Assembly (NCBI GenBank): GCA_016256075.1 | Contig: SDVU01000347.1 | Location: 1-14,625, forward strand | DNA length: 14,625 bases | Direction of reading: 5' to 3' | Origin: Dictyocoela muelleri | Taxonomy: Eukaryota; Microsporidia | Shown: piece by piece, positions 1-8,745 of the stretch | How positions within the stretch are numbered: position 1 is the first letter of the stretch | Layout of the letters: every line of letters begins with the position of its first letter | The notes under the pieces: generated by a model | What the model saw: the letters and a program-made list of their open reading frames with translations, nothing else | The model's database searches: none | Told to the model about the DNA's origin: nothing | Program-made: the position numbers and the translations under genes

Positions 1-188
1 GCATCTATACCTTACTTCTCCTATATCATTAATTTTACTATGATAATTATAAATATAATACTTATAAATGATCAAAGTAACATTTATCCGGCTTTTTATT
101 TCGATTATTTGATTATCTGTTTTGATTTGTGTATTCAATATCATTTTTTTAGGGTAAGTTATTTTTTTAAAAAAAGAAAAGTTATTTA

Positions 189-239
189 AAACTCGCCCGT
201 GGCGAGTTTACCCGACAACTCGCCCATGGGCGAGTTGTC
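189..239. repeat. Pair of GC-rich hairpins built on AACTCGCC/GGCGAGTT
   Basis: Two palindromes stand side by side in AT-rich DNA. Positions 189-209 have 9-bp arms (AAACTCGCC / GGCGAGTTT) around a 3-base loop. Positions 214-239 are a perfect 26-bp palindrome centred on CCCATGGG. The word GGCGAGTT or its complement occurs four times here and again at 5238-5245, in the terminal hairpins of the foldback element at 4050-5258. This may be one end of a related foldback whose partner lies outside the window. That is inference; the palindromes are read directly. Confidence 0.8.
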
Positions 240-425
240 TGCCTCCCTTTATAAACAACAATATAACGAAATATCAAGAAACTTTTTTTAGTTTTATGAT
301 CAAAAAAGTCTTTCTGGAGATTATATGATTGATTTTATACAATTTATTATGAATTAATTAATTTTTTATAAAATTGATAATGTATTAATTTTAAATAAAT
401 TTGATAATTAATTAATTTTAAATTA
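240..425. other. AT-rich stretch with no recognisable feature
   Basis: Apart from the hairpins just upstream, positions 1-425 are low-complexity AT-rich DNA rich in TTAATTAATT words. I see no open frame with protein-like content, no RNA gene and no long terminal repeat. Confidence 0.6.
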
Positions 426-429
426 AAAA

Positions 430-2285
430 TTTTTAAAATTAATGGTTTTATTTTTTTTATCATGACAATAAGGGTTTTTTGATTTTTTTGCAGGGGGTAG
501 GTAAAGGGAACCGTCATATTCATTCATAAGAATTTTATAATACCCTTTAGTAAAGTCAATGGTTGGAAAATAAGAAGAATCTTTAAGATCTAGTAGGTAT
601 GTTGACATGGAAGGTATAGGATGCCGTCTCTTTATAGTAGCTTTATTTATTTTGCGATAATCCATCAGTATTCTTAATTTACCATTTTTCTAACGTGTAA
701 CAAATACTGGATATAAATTTTGGGTTCGCTTTATTGATTATTTCATGTATTTCTGATTCCTTCAAATGGCATGGTAAATATTTTTGCAAAAAGACTGGAA
801 CCGTATAGTTTTTTGTTGTTCTTTAAATATTAGCCCCATATTTTAGTTTTATGGAGTGTTTATTCTGTCAAATTTCAATTTCAGCGTTAGTTAGTTTTGC
901 CTCTTTTATCAATTCCTCAATTCTTTGTTTACTTTCTGATATTTTAAAAATTTAGGTGTTAGTTGATAGTTGAGTTTAAAAAAATTTCGCTAGTTGTATT
1001 CCATTCGACTTCATATTCTCTTATCGAGGGATATGATGTTTTTTTAAATGAATTATCGCTTTATTTTGTTTTAAAAATGACACGCCTAGTATAATTGTAT
1101 TTTTATCTTAGTAAGAAAGACGAATGTATCCTTGTATTAATGGCTTTATCAGCAGCATAAAAAAATCTATTTTTGTGCTATGAGTTATGTTTATTAGATC
1201 ACCGTTTGCAGATTCATCTGGGAGAGGTGTTTCCATTGTATTGTTTTTAATTAAATGTTGTGGATGACAGAGAAAATATAGTTCTTGTTTGCTCCCGTGT
1301 CTACCATGGCGTTCACTTTGATTTAAAAACATCTTATAGACAATTCAGGAATTGTTGCTGTATTTTTTTTTCTACTTGTTATTCCAAATTTTTTCCCAAT
1401 ACATATTTAGGACAATTTTTTCATCTTTTATTGTCGTTTTTTTGTTTTTTTTTCTTGGCTAATAAGATGCATTCGTTCATGTTGTGGTTTTACTCTTGTG
1501 GCATTTACTGTATTTATTTCGAAGCCTTTTTTCTTGATGTTCTTGATGTTTTTTGTAGGTGTGTTTTGTTTTTTTGTTCATTTGGGTCATGGATCTCGAT
1601 TGTCTTTACGGTATATTGATCCTAGCTTTCGAATAAGAATATCTTAAACTAAATATATGGACTATTAAATTTCATATACGCTTGTCCTTTTCGATTTCAT
1701 CATTTCGGGTTTTACATTTACGTAGAGAACGTTATAAAAAACATCCTCGGTCTTAGGCTGAACGATTCCTTGGCTCCAGTTAGTGCATAGTCTAAGTTAT
1801 AAGCTTGGCTCTTTTATTTTATTGTAGTATCCTTTTACTGTTATAAATTCATCTTGTTTGATGTGAGTTAGTTCTTCAAGGTATTTCATGGCAGTAGCTG
1901 AGTTGTATTTGATGCGAAAAACTTTACTGAAAAATTTTTTAGATGTCTGCACGAGACAGATCCTATATTTCAGGTTAAAAGTGACTATTTGCGTTAGAGC
2001 TTCTGATAATGGCTCTTCGTCCACGATAGCAAACTTGGACGTCTCTCTAATTATGGTACACCAGTTCCAAACGTCTTGTTGTTCAATCGAGTTCAGTACG
2101 CTGATGTGGTGTTTTATTTTTAATCCTGTCTTGGGTGAGATGTATTCAAATGTCGCTTGTTCGGTCAGGTCTTCGACCTTTACAATGTTGTTTATTTATA
2201 GTTATTCAGCTTCTAACCCTTCTATGATTCTCGGGAATGAGCTCAGGATTATGAAGTCTTCTAGGGAGTGTAAGTAAAGTAAGTG
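430..2285 (-). mobile_element. Ty3/gypsy retroelement fossil (gag, protease, partial reverse transcriptase)
   Basis: This is an old, broken Ty3/gypsy (Metaviridae-type) gag-pol remnant on the minus strand. From high to low coordinates the recognisable parts are a gag capsid-like stretch (about 1797-2285), a possible zinc-knuckle region (about 1450-1520), an aspartic protease signature of the DTGA type (about 1289-1307) and the N-terminal part of reverse transcriptase (about 430-830). The last includes the family-typical DYRKIN block followed by a DFTKGYY-like block. The catalytic end of reverse transcriptase, RNase H, integrase and both long terminal repeats were not found. Many breaks are present. 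Plus-strand open frames at 1260-1619 and 1888-2277 are antisense shadows. The family call is good; the outer limits are approximate. Confidence 0.8.
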
Positions 2286-2289
2286 TAAC

Positions 2290-2780
2290 ACGTAGATTGA
2301 ACGTGAATTTTTTATTAGATGCATGTGTTAAAAACCCATTCGAATTTAACTATTTGAATCAATTTTTGTTTTCTCTCCATATTCTGAAATTTCTAAGTTT
2401 TTATCATTTTCACCGAACATGATCTTTTTTGATTATATTTGTGATTTTTACCTCTGTAAAGCCATGTAAATTTAGATGGTGTGCGTGCACATCACTTGAA
2501 AATGTAATGTATTGGAAAGGTGGCGTTTTATTAGGCCATGTAGAACTTTAATAATTTTTTAAACAAAGTATACATAATGAGTAAAAATCAATATTAAGTT
2601 GGTTGATACTAGTTAAAATCTCTTTTCAAATTATTTATTTTAATAACTATTTAAAAATTTGGTTTATAAAAATGAAACAAAACGAAAAATATTAAATGAA
2701 CATCGTCGTTTTAATATTGATTTATAAACAAAATATTTTTTTCACGAAATAGAGAATAAATCCTCTTGTTAATATGTGAA
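2290..2780. other. AT-rich spacer between the Ty3/gypsy and hAT fossils
   Basis: No coding signal, RNA gene or convincing terminal repeat was seen here. The 5' non-coding end of the hAT element may lie in this stretch, but no hAT-type terminal inverted repeat or 8-bp target duplication could be identified. Confidence 0.5.
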
Positions 2781-2784
2781 TAGG

Positions 2785-3990
2785 GCGCACTGTTTTAAAA
2801 GAGTACAATATTAAAAGATATTTTACTACAAAGCATTAGATATATGCTTCTAATATATCACCAGACAAGAAATTGAAAAAATGATAATATTATTCTTAGT
2901 TTAAAAACGTGAAATAAAAACTTTGATATGGAATTTGTACCAAACGAAGCTACAATATGGTGAAGTTATATCATTTCTTATATAAATTTCAAAGGAAATA
3001 GTCATTTTCTGATATGAAAACATCAAAGAATGTATTGTCAAGTCTAGTGAACTTTTAACTCGTATTTTTTAACACAATTTTGGGCAGCTTAATTTATCTC
3101 GGCGAACTGTTGTAATGATAATAGAAACAATTGATCAAAATATCAAAAATCAATTGCTTCTTATCTTAATTTTATAAAATGGTAATTGATGGCACTCGAT
3201 GAAAGCAACGGTAATAGAGATACAGCTCAATTATTGGTTTTCATTCGTGGTTGTACTATGAATTTAAAATTGTTGAAGAACATCTTTGATTAGAATCTCG
3301 TAAAGAACAAATCCAGGCAATCGATATATTTTAAAAATTTAGTAATTACATTGATAAATAAAATTTACAATGGAAAGAATGTTAAGTGTTACAATAGACA
3401 GTGCGCAAACTTTAACAGGTGATAATGTTGGTTTATTGAAAAAAATAAAAGACAATACATAAGAAACTACACCAGATCGGGAACTAATAAGCTACACTGT
3501 ATTAAAAATCAACATTTTTATGTAAAAATATATTAAAAGTTGATAATATTGCTTGTTGCATTATAAAATTGGTAATTTTAATACGTTCAAAGGGCATGCG
3601 GCTCAGACAGTTTATTAATTTTTTGTAGGATATTATATAAGAACGCATATTTATTCGTTACGATAGCCACATTAGATGGCTTAGTTTTGGTGGTTCTTCG
3701 AAGAGTTTGGGATTTAATAAAAAAATTGTTGTTTTTTTTAAAAAAAATAAAAAATATATGTGATTTTCCTGGACTAAGTGATAATTACAGGATATGTTAT
3801 TTTGCATTTAGATTAGATATCATAACACATTTAAACGTTTTCAATATTATAATACAGGGAAAGAATATATATGCTCATGAAATGATAATAAATTAAATGG
3901 ATATCAGGGAATGCTTAAATTGTTCACACATAATTTTAGATATGGCATCAAAGATCATTTTACGACTCTAATTCTGTTGATGGTCCAGAT
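2785..3990 (+). pseudogene. hAT transposase remnant, GTF2I-repeat/ZBED5-like type
   Basis: A decayed hAT-superfamily transposase is spread over several frames. In order there is a BED-finger-like tail with VLKEYNIKRYFTTKH (about 2792-2836), a linker block LSRRTVV (about 3097-3117), and the first catalytic block ALDES (Asp codon 3198-3200) followed by NRDTAQLLVFIRG. The second catalytic block is VTIDSAQTLTGDNVGLLKK (Asp codon 3397-3399). A HIRWLS block (about 3680-3700) follows, then the family's insertion/helical region. The last includes an open frame at 3687-3896 ending near HLNVFNIIIQGKNIYAHE. These blocks match in order the domesticated-type hATs known in animals as GTF2I-repeat or ZBED5-like proteins (established family knowledge). 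Stops and frame changes separate most blocks. The C-terminal dimerisation motif is not seen, and the foldback starting near 4050 lies where it would begin. Confidence 0.85.
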
Positions 3991-4374
3991 TATAAAATTT
4001 GGGAATTTTATAACATTTTAAGTGTCTTGGAGTTTGATTTTTGGCAAAGTGGAAAAACCGCCAAAAGCAGTTTTCCGCCTTTTTTTAAAAAATTATATAC
4101 CCTTATGGTTTTGATCAAAAAAATCAAAAAAAAATATTAGATAATTTAAAGGATAATTGTGTAAGTATTTCCTCTCAGAAGATCTGTTTTGTGTTATATC
4201 TTTTTACGTAATATTTTCATCATCATAAGATATTTTATAAATGTTAACAATATAAACAATATTGAGAAAACATGTGAATATGTTTAAAAATATTCTTTTG
4301 TACTACAGATAATTCCTGGATTTTGAATCGCGACTTAATAAATAATTAGATGTTTCTAATCAAAATTTTGGTGC

Positions 4375-4391
4375 AAGGCTGTGAGAGTGCC
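4375..4391 (+). repeat. Copy of a 17-bp terminal motif (left)
   Basis: AAGGCTGTGAGAGTGCC is present here once and is repeated exactly at 4885-4901, where it forms half of a 46-bp palindrome. The inverted copy at the far side (4914-4930) differs at two positions. It could be the terminal repeat of an element spanning about 4374-4933 nested in the larger foldback, or simply the inner end of the large foldback's arms. Confidence 0.7.
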
Positions 4392-4634
4392 AAAACCCAG
4401 GGTAGAGGATCATGGGGGGTCCTATTTGTTACAAAAAATTATTATGAAAAAATTACATAATTTTAATTAAAAAAAATCAAGTTTAATAATTAAATATTAT
4501 AATTAAAAAATAAATTATATTATCTATCCATTTTTTCCATATCAGTTCAAATTCATAATTTTTTTATTGTAATATTTTCGATAAACTCATTTAAAAATGA
4601 ATAAATATATTATTGTTTTATTCCTAATTTTTTC

Positions 4635-4789
4635 CGGTTCTTACCGGGTCTTCAGCCCCCCCTAAAAAACAACAAAGCCCTATTCCTCTGAGCATAGGAT
4701 ATGATTCTTATTTGGTATAGTCATATCCTATGCACAGAGGAATAGGACTTTAATGTTTTTTAGGTGTGCTGAAGACCTGGTAATAACCG
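4635..4789. mobile_element. Inner hairpin element, about 70-bp arms
   Basis: Positions 4635-4704 and 4721-4789 are inverted copies around a 16-base loop. Shared blocks include GGTCTTCAGC, CCTAAAAAAC, CCTATTCCTCTG and GCATAGGATATGA. The arms are clearly better conserved than those of the surrounding 4050-5258 element, which suggests a later insertion (inference). No coding content. Confidence 0.85.
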
Positions 4790-4884
4790 AAATACATTGA
4801 ATTTGTTTTCGATAATAATTCATTGATTTTGGTACTTGCTTATATTTATAGAATATTAAATGCGTTTTTTTTATCTTTTTTCTT

Positions 4885-4930
4885 AAGGCTGTGAGAGTGC
4901 CCACATTAATGTGGGTACTCTCACAGGCTT
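4885..4930. repeat. 46-bp near-perfect palindrome
   Basis: Two 23-bp arms meet at CCCACATTAATGTGGG (4900-4915, perfect) and differ at only two positions further out. The left half is the same 17-bp motif as at 4375-4391. It lies at the inner edge of the right arm of the 4050-5258 foldback. Confidence 0.9.
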
Positions 4931-5381
4931 GCTTCCAAATTTTTATATTTTATTAATTAATTTTAATAAGAGATTTAATATGAAATGGATAATTTCTGAA
5001 ACATAAAATGATCAATTTTAAAAAAAATATTCAAACAGATAAAAAATATTTTATAAAAATAAAAATTTTACGTAATAAAGATATAACTCAAAAGATATCT
5101 TCTGAGAGGAATTGCTTACACAATTATCAATTAAATTATCTAATACATTTTTTTGATTTTTTATATCAAGACCATAAGGGTATATAATTTTTTAAAAAAA
5201 AGACGGAAAACCCGCTTTTGGCGGGTTTTCCGCTTTTGGCGAGTTTTCCGCTTTTCCATCTTAAGATAAATTTTTATGTTTTTTTTGTTAAAGACGTATA
5301 TGTATCTGTCATAAATCATAATATACTTTCTGCGTTGAGATTTTATAATTCATATTTGTCATAGAGGCCGCAGTGAGTTTT

Positions 5382-5407
5382 CAGAAAAACTCTCTATAAT
5401 TCGTACC
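5382..5407 (+). other. Possible pogo-type terminal repeat
   Basis: CAG followed a few bases later by CTCTCTATAATTCG resembles the start of the pogo-like element at the other end of the window, whose inward-reading end begins CAGTGATCTCTCTATAAATCG (13187 downwards). No partner end or transposase was found near it, so this is a weak, isolated match. Confidence 0.3.
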
Positions 5408-5409
5408 GA

Positions 5410-6180
5410 AAAAAATTATTTTTTAAGGTTTTCTCTTTTCTAATATTTTTGTATTGCAAAAAGTGATTATTTATATTAGAATTGTACATAAAACCTAACA
5501 AAGGTACTAGTATTAGAATAGCTATTTTTTAATAAAAATTTACTTAATAAATTAGTCTTTAATTTATATAAACATTTGGGCGCTTATACAAAATTTGGAA
5601 TTTTTTAAAAAATTTTATTTTTTAAAAATTTTGTTGATTTTTGAAAAATCCAAAATTTTGTATAAAAGGTTGAAATTAAAAAATGTATAAAAAATAAACT
5701 AAAATATCACAAAATTTTTATTAATAATAATGCATATAATGAATTTATTAAAGAAAAAAATTAGTTTATTTATATAGCTCTTTATAATAAGTATGGTTAT
5801 AATAATATAAAAATAATAAAAAATAAAAAAAATATTTTATTGCTTTAAAGACAGATAAAAATATTTAAATATCAATTCAAATTTGCTATTCTTAAAAAAA
5901 CGACAAATATTTCATTAAACTTAGTTTTCTGGTTTGTTGCTAATTTAATTGTTTAAAAACGTTACTATTAACTGAAATAAATTCTATAATATATTTAAAA
6001 ATATCGAAAATATAAAATATAAAAAAACGCCGATTCCTAAAAATATTGTGACGATAAAATCAAACTCTGTAAATTAAATTGATATATTCCGGGGTCATTT
6101 TTTGAAAAATCCGACAAATTTATTATAAATGTCTGATGTTGAATGATTAGTGAGCATGGTCCGATCTAGAGAATTTTTAA
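5410..6180. other. AT-rich gene-free stretch
   Basis: Apart from the hairpin at 5583-5669, this region is homopolymer-rich AT DNA without protein-like reading frames or RNA genes. Confidence 0.6.
5583..5669. repeat. Small AT-rich hairpin element
   Basis: CTTATACAAAATTTGGAATTTTT at the left is matched in inverted orientation by AAAAATCCAAAATTTTGTATAAAAG at the right, with an AT-rich middle that also partly pairs. The size and structure fit a tiny MITE or a decayed foldback. No target duplication is clear. Confidence 0.65.
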
Positions 6181-6293
6181 ATCATAAAAAGATGATGCCC
6201 CCTAATGGGATCATAAGAAGGGCATGCCCCCCTAATGGGATCACAGAAGATGACGCCCCCTAATGGGATCATAAGGAGATAGTGCTCCCCCCC
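6181..6293. repeat. 29-bp minisatellite, four units
   Basis: Four head-to-tail units start at 6181, 6210, 6240 and 6268 and are 29, 30, 28 and about 26 bp long. Each begins ATCAYA, and the first three end CCCCCTAATGGG. The C-rich runs stand out sharply from the AT-rich background. A single further unit lies at 7239-7259, and a related 29-bp repeat in the opposite orientation lies at 13589-13670. Confidence 0.9.
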
Positions 6294-6799
6294 AAAAAAA
6301 ATAAAAAAAAATCTTTAAACTCATTAATTGAACACGAAACCACCTAGTAATTGTAAATAATTGTGAAGATACAAGTATAGTGGATTATTCATTAAAAAAA
6401 CATTCATTTACGATTCGATCAGTGTTTATACTTAAGGAAGATATGAGACTTGATAAATCCCAAAACTACCAACTATGTTTAAATCGGTGATGTCTAAGGA
6501 CTAAGTAACCTCTTTTTCTATTTTACACATTAGTTTTCCTCATTGTTCAATAATTTCTCCTCATAAATCTTTAAAGATTATCTATTTTTATTAAAACAGA
6601 TCAATCAATCAAACATCTTTAGCTTTGATTAATTCATAGAAAAAACATAATAAGAATAAAATAGAATGAGAGATTATGAAAGGCAGTGTCTTAAAGATAA
6701 TCAAATCAGAAATTTCGATTAAATAGGATTATTTGCGTAAGGAACAGAATAAAGTCATTCTACAAAATCACACAGAGTAGATTACAAACAGAGTCGATT

Positions 6800-7130
6800 G
6801 TGAAATTAATATATTGGATGATAGTGTATGCCTGCTAAAGGCTACGCATGTATAGTACGGATAGAAGTTCCTCCACTTTAATGCAGATACTTGAGAAAGA
6901 TATACAACCTAATTTAGTTATACATAAAGATGAGATAGAAACCTACATTTTTCTATTTTCGGCAAAATTACCGTCACGTTAACATAGATCATAAATACAA
7001 TTTCGTAAATACTGTATAAGGAATACACAAAACAAATGTTAAGAGTCTCAACAATAATAATAACGAAAATTAAGACACAAAATTGTATAATAAGTAAGTA
7101 TAGAGCCAAATTATTAGAAATATTCATGCC
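6800..7130 (+). pseudogene. ISXO2/IS1595-like transposase remnant (second type)
   Basis: Three blocks of an IS1595-type DDE transposase can be followed across two frames. STDRSSSTLMQILEKDIQPN (about 6855-6915) matches the family's DRSA-TLLPII-KY region. HKDE (catalytic Asp codon 6929-6931) matches the TDEW/HSDCW block. HVNIDHKYNFVN followed by GIHKTNVKSL (about 6976-7052) matches the HLTVNHK-NFVDP-TGAHTQNVESLW block. In the last block the family Glu is replaced by Lys (codon 7041-7043). The N-terminal zinc ribbon and the first Asp block are not convincing, although the gene should start upstream (about 6450). This is a different subfamily from the element at 7602-8745. The minus-strand open frame at 6918-7127 is a shadow of it. 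Confidence 0.65.
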
Positions 7131-7238
7131 ATCTAACCTTCAAAGGATGTTTGTTCTGAGGTGGTGTTAACTTCCTTATAAATTTATTAGTTTTTTTTCT
7201 ATTATTTGAATTTCCAATTTTTCGTTTTTTTTATTTAC

Positions 7239-7259
7239 ATCATAAGGAGATAATGCCCC
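7239..7259. repeat. Isolated unit of the 29-bp minisatellite
   Basis: ATCATAAGGAGATAATGCCCC closely repeats the start of the last unit of the array at 6268, in the same orientation. The pair brackets the transposase remnant at about 6800-7130. Confidence 0.75.
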
Positions 7260-7600
7260 AGAAGGCATTACATCACATGTTCATTATTTTTTTTACGATT
7301 TAGTTCATAGAGGAAGGCTTCAAAATTGTTTGATGTTTTTATAAAATAATATAACAGATATTCCATAATAATTACGCACAAGTATCCTAGTTTCCCTTCA
7401 TATGTCTCGAAATTCAAATTTAATCATATAATAATCAAGGTTTTATATATAACAGCAAATATTCTAATTTATTAATTTTTTTGTCCACAAAAGTAAGAAT
7501 GCCAAATTCGACTTTTTGTTAAAAAAATAGACTTTTTAAAATTTATATATAAATTTTATTATTTAAAACATTCATAATGAAATATATCACATTAAATTTC
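7260..7600. other. AT-rich stretch, possibly the 5' part of the MULE
   Basis: No reading frame of note was seen. Its last 25 bases (about 7577-7601) read MKYITLNF, which could be the MULE block that normally precedes the W-DGTF motif and is interrupted by the element at 7602. This is a weak suggestion. Confidence 0.35.
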
Positions 7601-7644
7601 AGGGTCATCTTTAAAAAGATGTTCATTTTTTTAAAAAAAAATTA

Positions 7645-7662
7645 GGACATCTTTCTAAAGAA
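7645..7662. repeat. Extra copy of the transposon's terminal repeat
   Basis: GGACATCTTTCTAAAGAA here is identical to 8723-8740, the inner part of the right terminal repeat. It lies only 20 bases inside the left terminal repeat and in the opposite orientation to it, so the left tip folds as a hairpin (about 7602-7666). Confidence 0.9.
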
Positions 7663-7700
7663 AAGCAAAAAATTTTTTAAAATAAAAAAAACAATACCAT

Positions 7701-8573
7701 ATGACAATAAGTGTATTGAATAAAAATTTTTTTATAAATATTGAAGATATTATGGAATTTCTTGATGTGAATGATATCGTTCCTGTGACTAAACTTTGTT
7801 TAAGTTGTAACAGTGATTCTGAAATTAAGATTCATAAAAATAATGATAAAAAAGCATTAGTGTATCGCTGCATAAATTCGACTTGCCGTAAAATAAAGGC
7901 ATTGATAAACACAAAATTAAATGTCACCACATTAGTTCACATTATATACCTATTACTTGCCGGAACAAGTTATAAACGATTGTTTTGGCATCACGATATT
8001 TCGAAGCTACTATTAGACAAATAAAGAAAAGGCTTATACATTGTTATTATAAATATTCATCTGAAAGACTAGTTTATTTGGGTGACCCTCGGAAATAGTA
8101 GAAATTAACGAGACCGTTTTGTGTAGTAGGGGTATAATAGGATACCTAACAACTGCTGATACTGAATTAAAATATACAATAGGGATTTTAGGAGCGATCG
8201 AAGCTAAAAATAAAGAAAATTTTATAATAAAGAGAATAGAAAATCGACAGGTTTCGACATTGACCCGAAAATTAGAAGGTAAATACGTAATATTAGCAAA
8301 ATTTACACTGATGGGCATCTTTCATATATAGGGCTAGCAAATAATTTTTGTTTGAGTCACAAAGTAGTGAACCATTCAAATGGATTTAAAAGTGAAGATG
8401 GTACACATACAAACAATATTGAAGGATTTTGGTCTCATTTAAAAAGTAGTATGAGGAAAGAGCATGGTGTAATGAGAAAGAATATTGCTAACTGGCTTGT
8501 TAAATATACGTTTAGACGAAGATATTTTATGGATGCATCTTGTGATAATTTTTTGATATTTTCAAGCAAATAG
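7701..8573 (+). pseudogene. Merlin/IS1595-type transposase, frameshifted
   Basis: The start ATG at 7701 and the stop at 8571-8573 enclose about 290 codons, the usual size for this family. Segment one (7701-8024) has an N-terminal zinc ribbon with Cys33, Cys36, Cys57 and Cys62. A second frame covers about 8018-8090 (IKKRLIHCYYKYSSERLVYL). The third segment (about 8091-8310) holds EINETVLCSRGIIGY and TIGILGAIEAKN. The last segment (8310-8573) holds DGHLSYIGLANN, HTNNIEGFWSHLKSSMRKEH and the basic TFRRRYF tail. The fold is the IS1595 DDE nuclease, which cuts and pastes DNA at the terminal repeats. The first catalytic Asp (family motif EIDE) reads Asn here; the second is the codon 8310-8312. At least three frame changes make it non-functional. 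The minus-strand frame at 8034-8318 is a shadow. Confidence 0.9.
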
Positions 8574-8601
8574 TAAAGTATTATTTGTGTTAATATTATA
8601 A

Positions 8602-8687
8602 TTTTATTTTTTTTTATTTTTTTATTTTTTTATTTTTTTATTTTTTTATTTTTATTTCATTTTTATTTTATTTTTTATTGTTTTTTA
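8602..8687. repeat. Poly-T/A microsatellite
   Basis: Runs of 4-8 T separated by single A form an (ATTTTTTT)n-like tract inside the Merlin-type element, between its stop codon and right terminal repeat. It is followed by a perfect 10-bp palindrome GGTAGCTACC at 8705-8714. Confidence 0.9.
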
Positions 8688-8745
8688 GTAATTTTCAAAT
8701 CCAAGGTAGCTACCTGGGGCTTGGACATCTTTCTAAAGAAGACCC

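Larger units (their letters stand above)
4050..5258. mobile_element. Large foldback element with about 345-bp imperfect inverted arms
   Basis: The left arm (about 4050-4395) pairs with the right arm (about 4913-5258) in inverted orientation. Both carry the same ordered blocks: TGGAAAA...CGCCAAAAGC, then TTTTTTAAAAAATTATATAC, CCTTATGGT, TTAGATAATTTAA, GATAATTGTGTAAG, CCTCTCAGAAGAT, GTTATATCTTT, ACGTAA, and finally the GCAAGGCTGTGAGAG block. The right tip has one extra GGAAAAC-CGCCAAAA unit and a perfect 12-bp-arm hairpin at 5204-5232. No transposase is encoded, so this would be a non-autonomous foldback. Clean target duplications were not found. It contains two further palindromes, listed separately. 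Confidence 0.85.
7602..8745 (+). mobile_element. Merlin/IS1595-type DNA transposon, nearly complete
   Basis: The ends are 23-bp terminal inverted repeats starting GGGTC: 7602-7624 and the complement of 8723-8745, with 20 of 23 bases identical. The element is 1,144 bp and carries one transposase gene (7701-8573). The flanking bases TAAATTTCA and AAAAATTCT agree at 6 of 9 positions. This would fit a decayed target duplication of the size usual for Merlin/IS1595 (8-9 bp), but it is not proof. A poly-T/A microsatellite separates the gene from the right end. It is broken in its transposase, so it is non-autonomous now. Confidence 0.85.

Noticed and set aside
1260-1619. A 119-residue plus-strand open frame rich in Phe and Cys
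   Set aside because: It is antisense to the protease/gag part of the Ty3/gypsy fossil, and its composition follows from the poly-A rich opposite strand.
1888-2277. A 129-residue plus-strand open frame
   Set aside because: It is antisense to the gag-like part of the same fossil and has no recognisable protein character.
6181-6293. Possible CRISPR array
   Set aside because: The units are contiguous with no unique spacers, there are no cas genes, and the context is a eukaryotic transposon cluster.
6918-7127. A 69-residue minus-strand open frame that looks like a membrane segment
   Set aside because: It lies opposite the conserved HVNIDHKYNFVN and GIHKTNVKSL blocks of the IS1595-like remnant. 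The hydrophobicity comes from AT-rich codons.
8034-8318. A 94-residue minus-strand open frame
   Set aside because: It is antisense to the clearly family-like transposase segment of the Merlin-type element.
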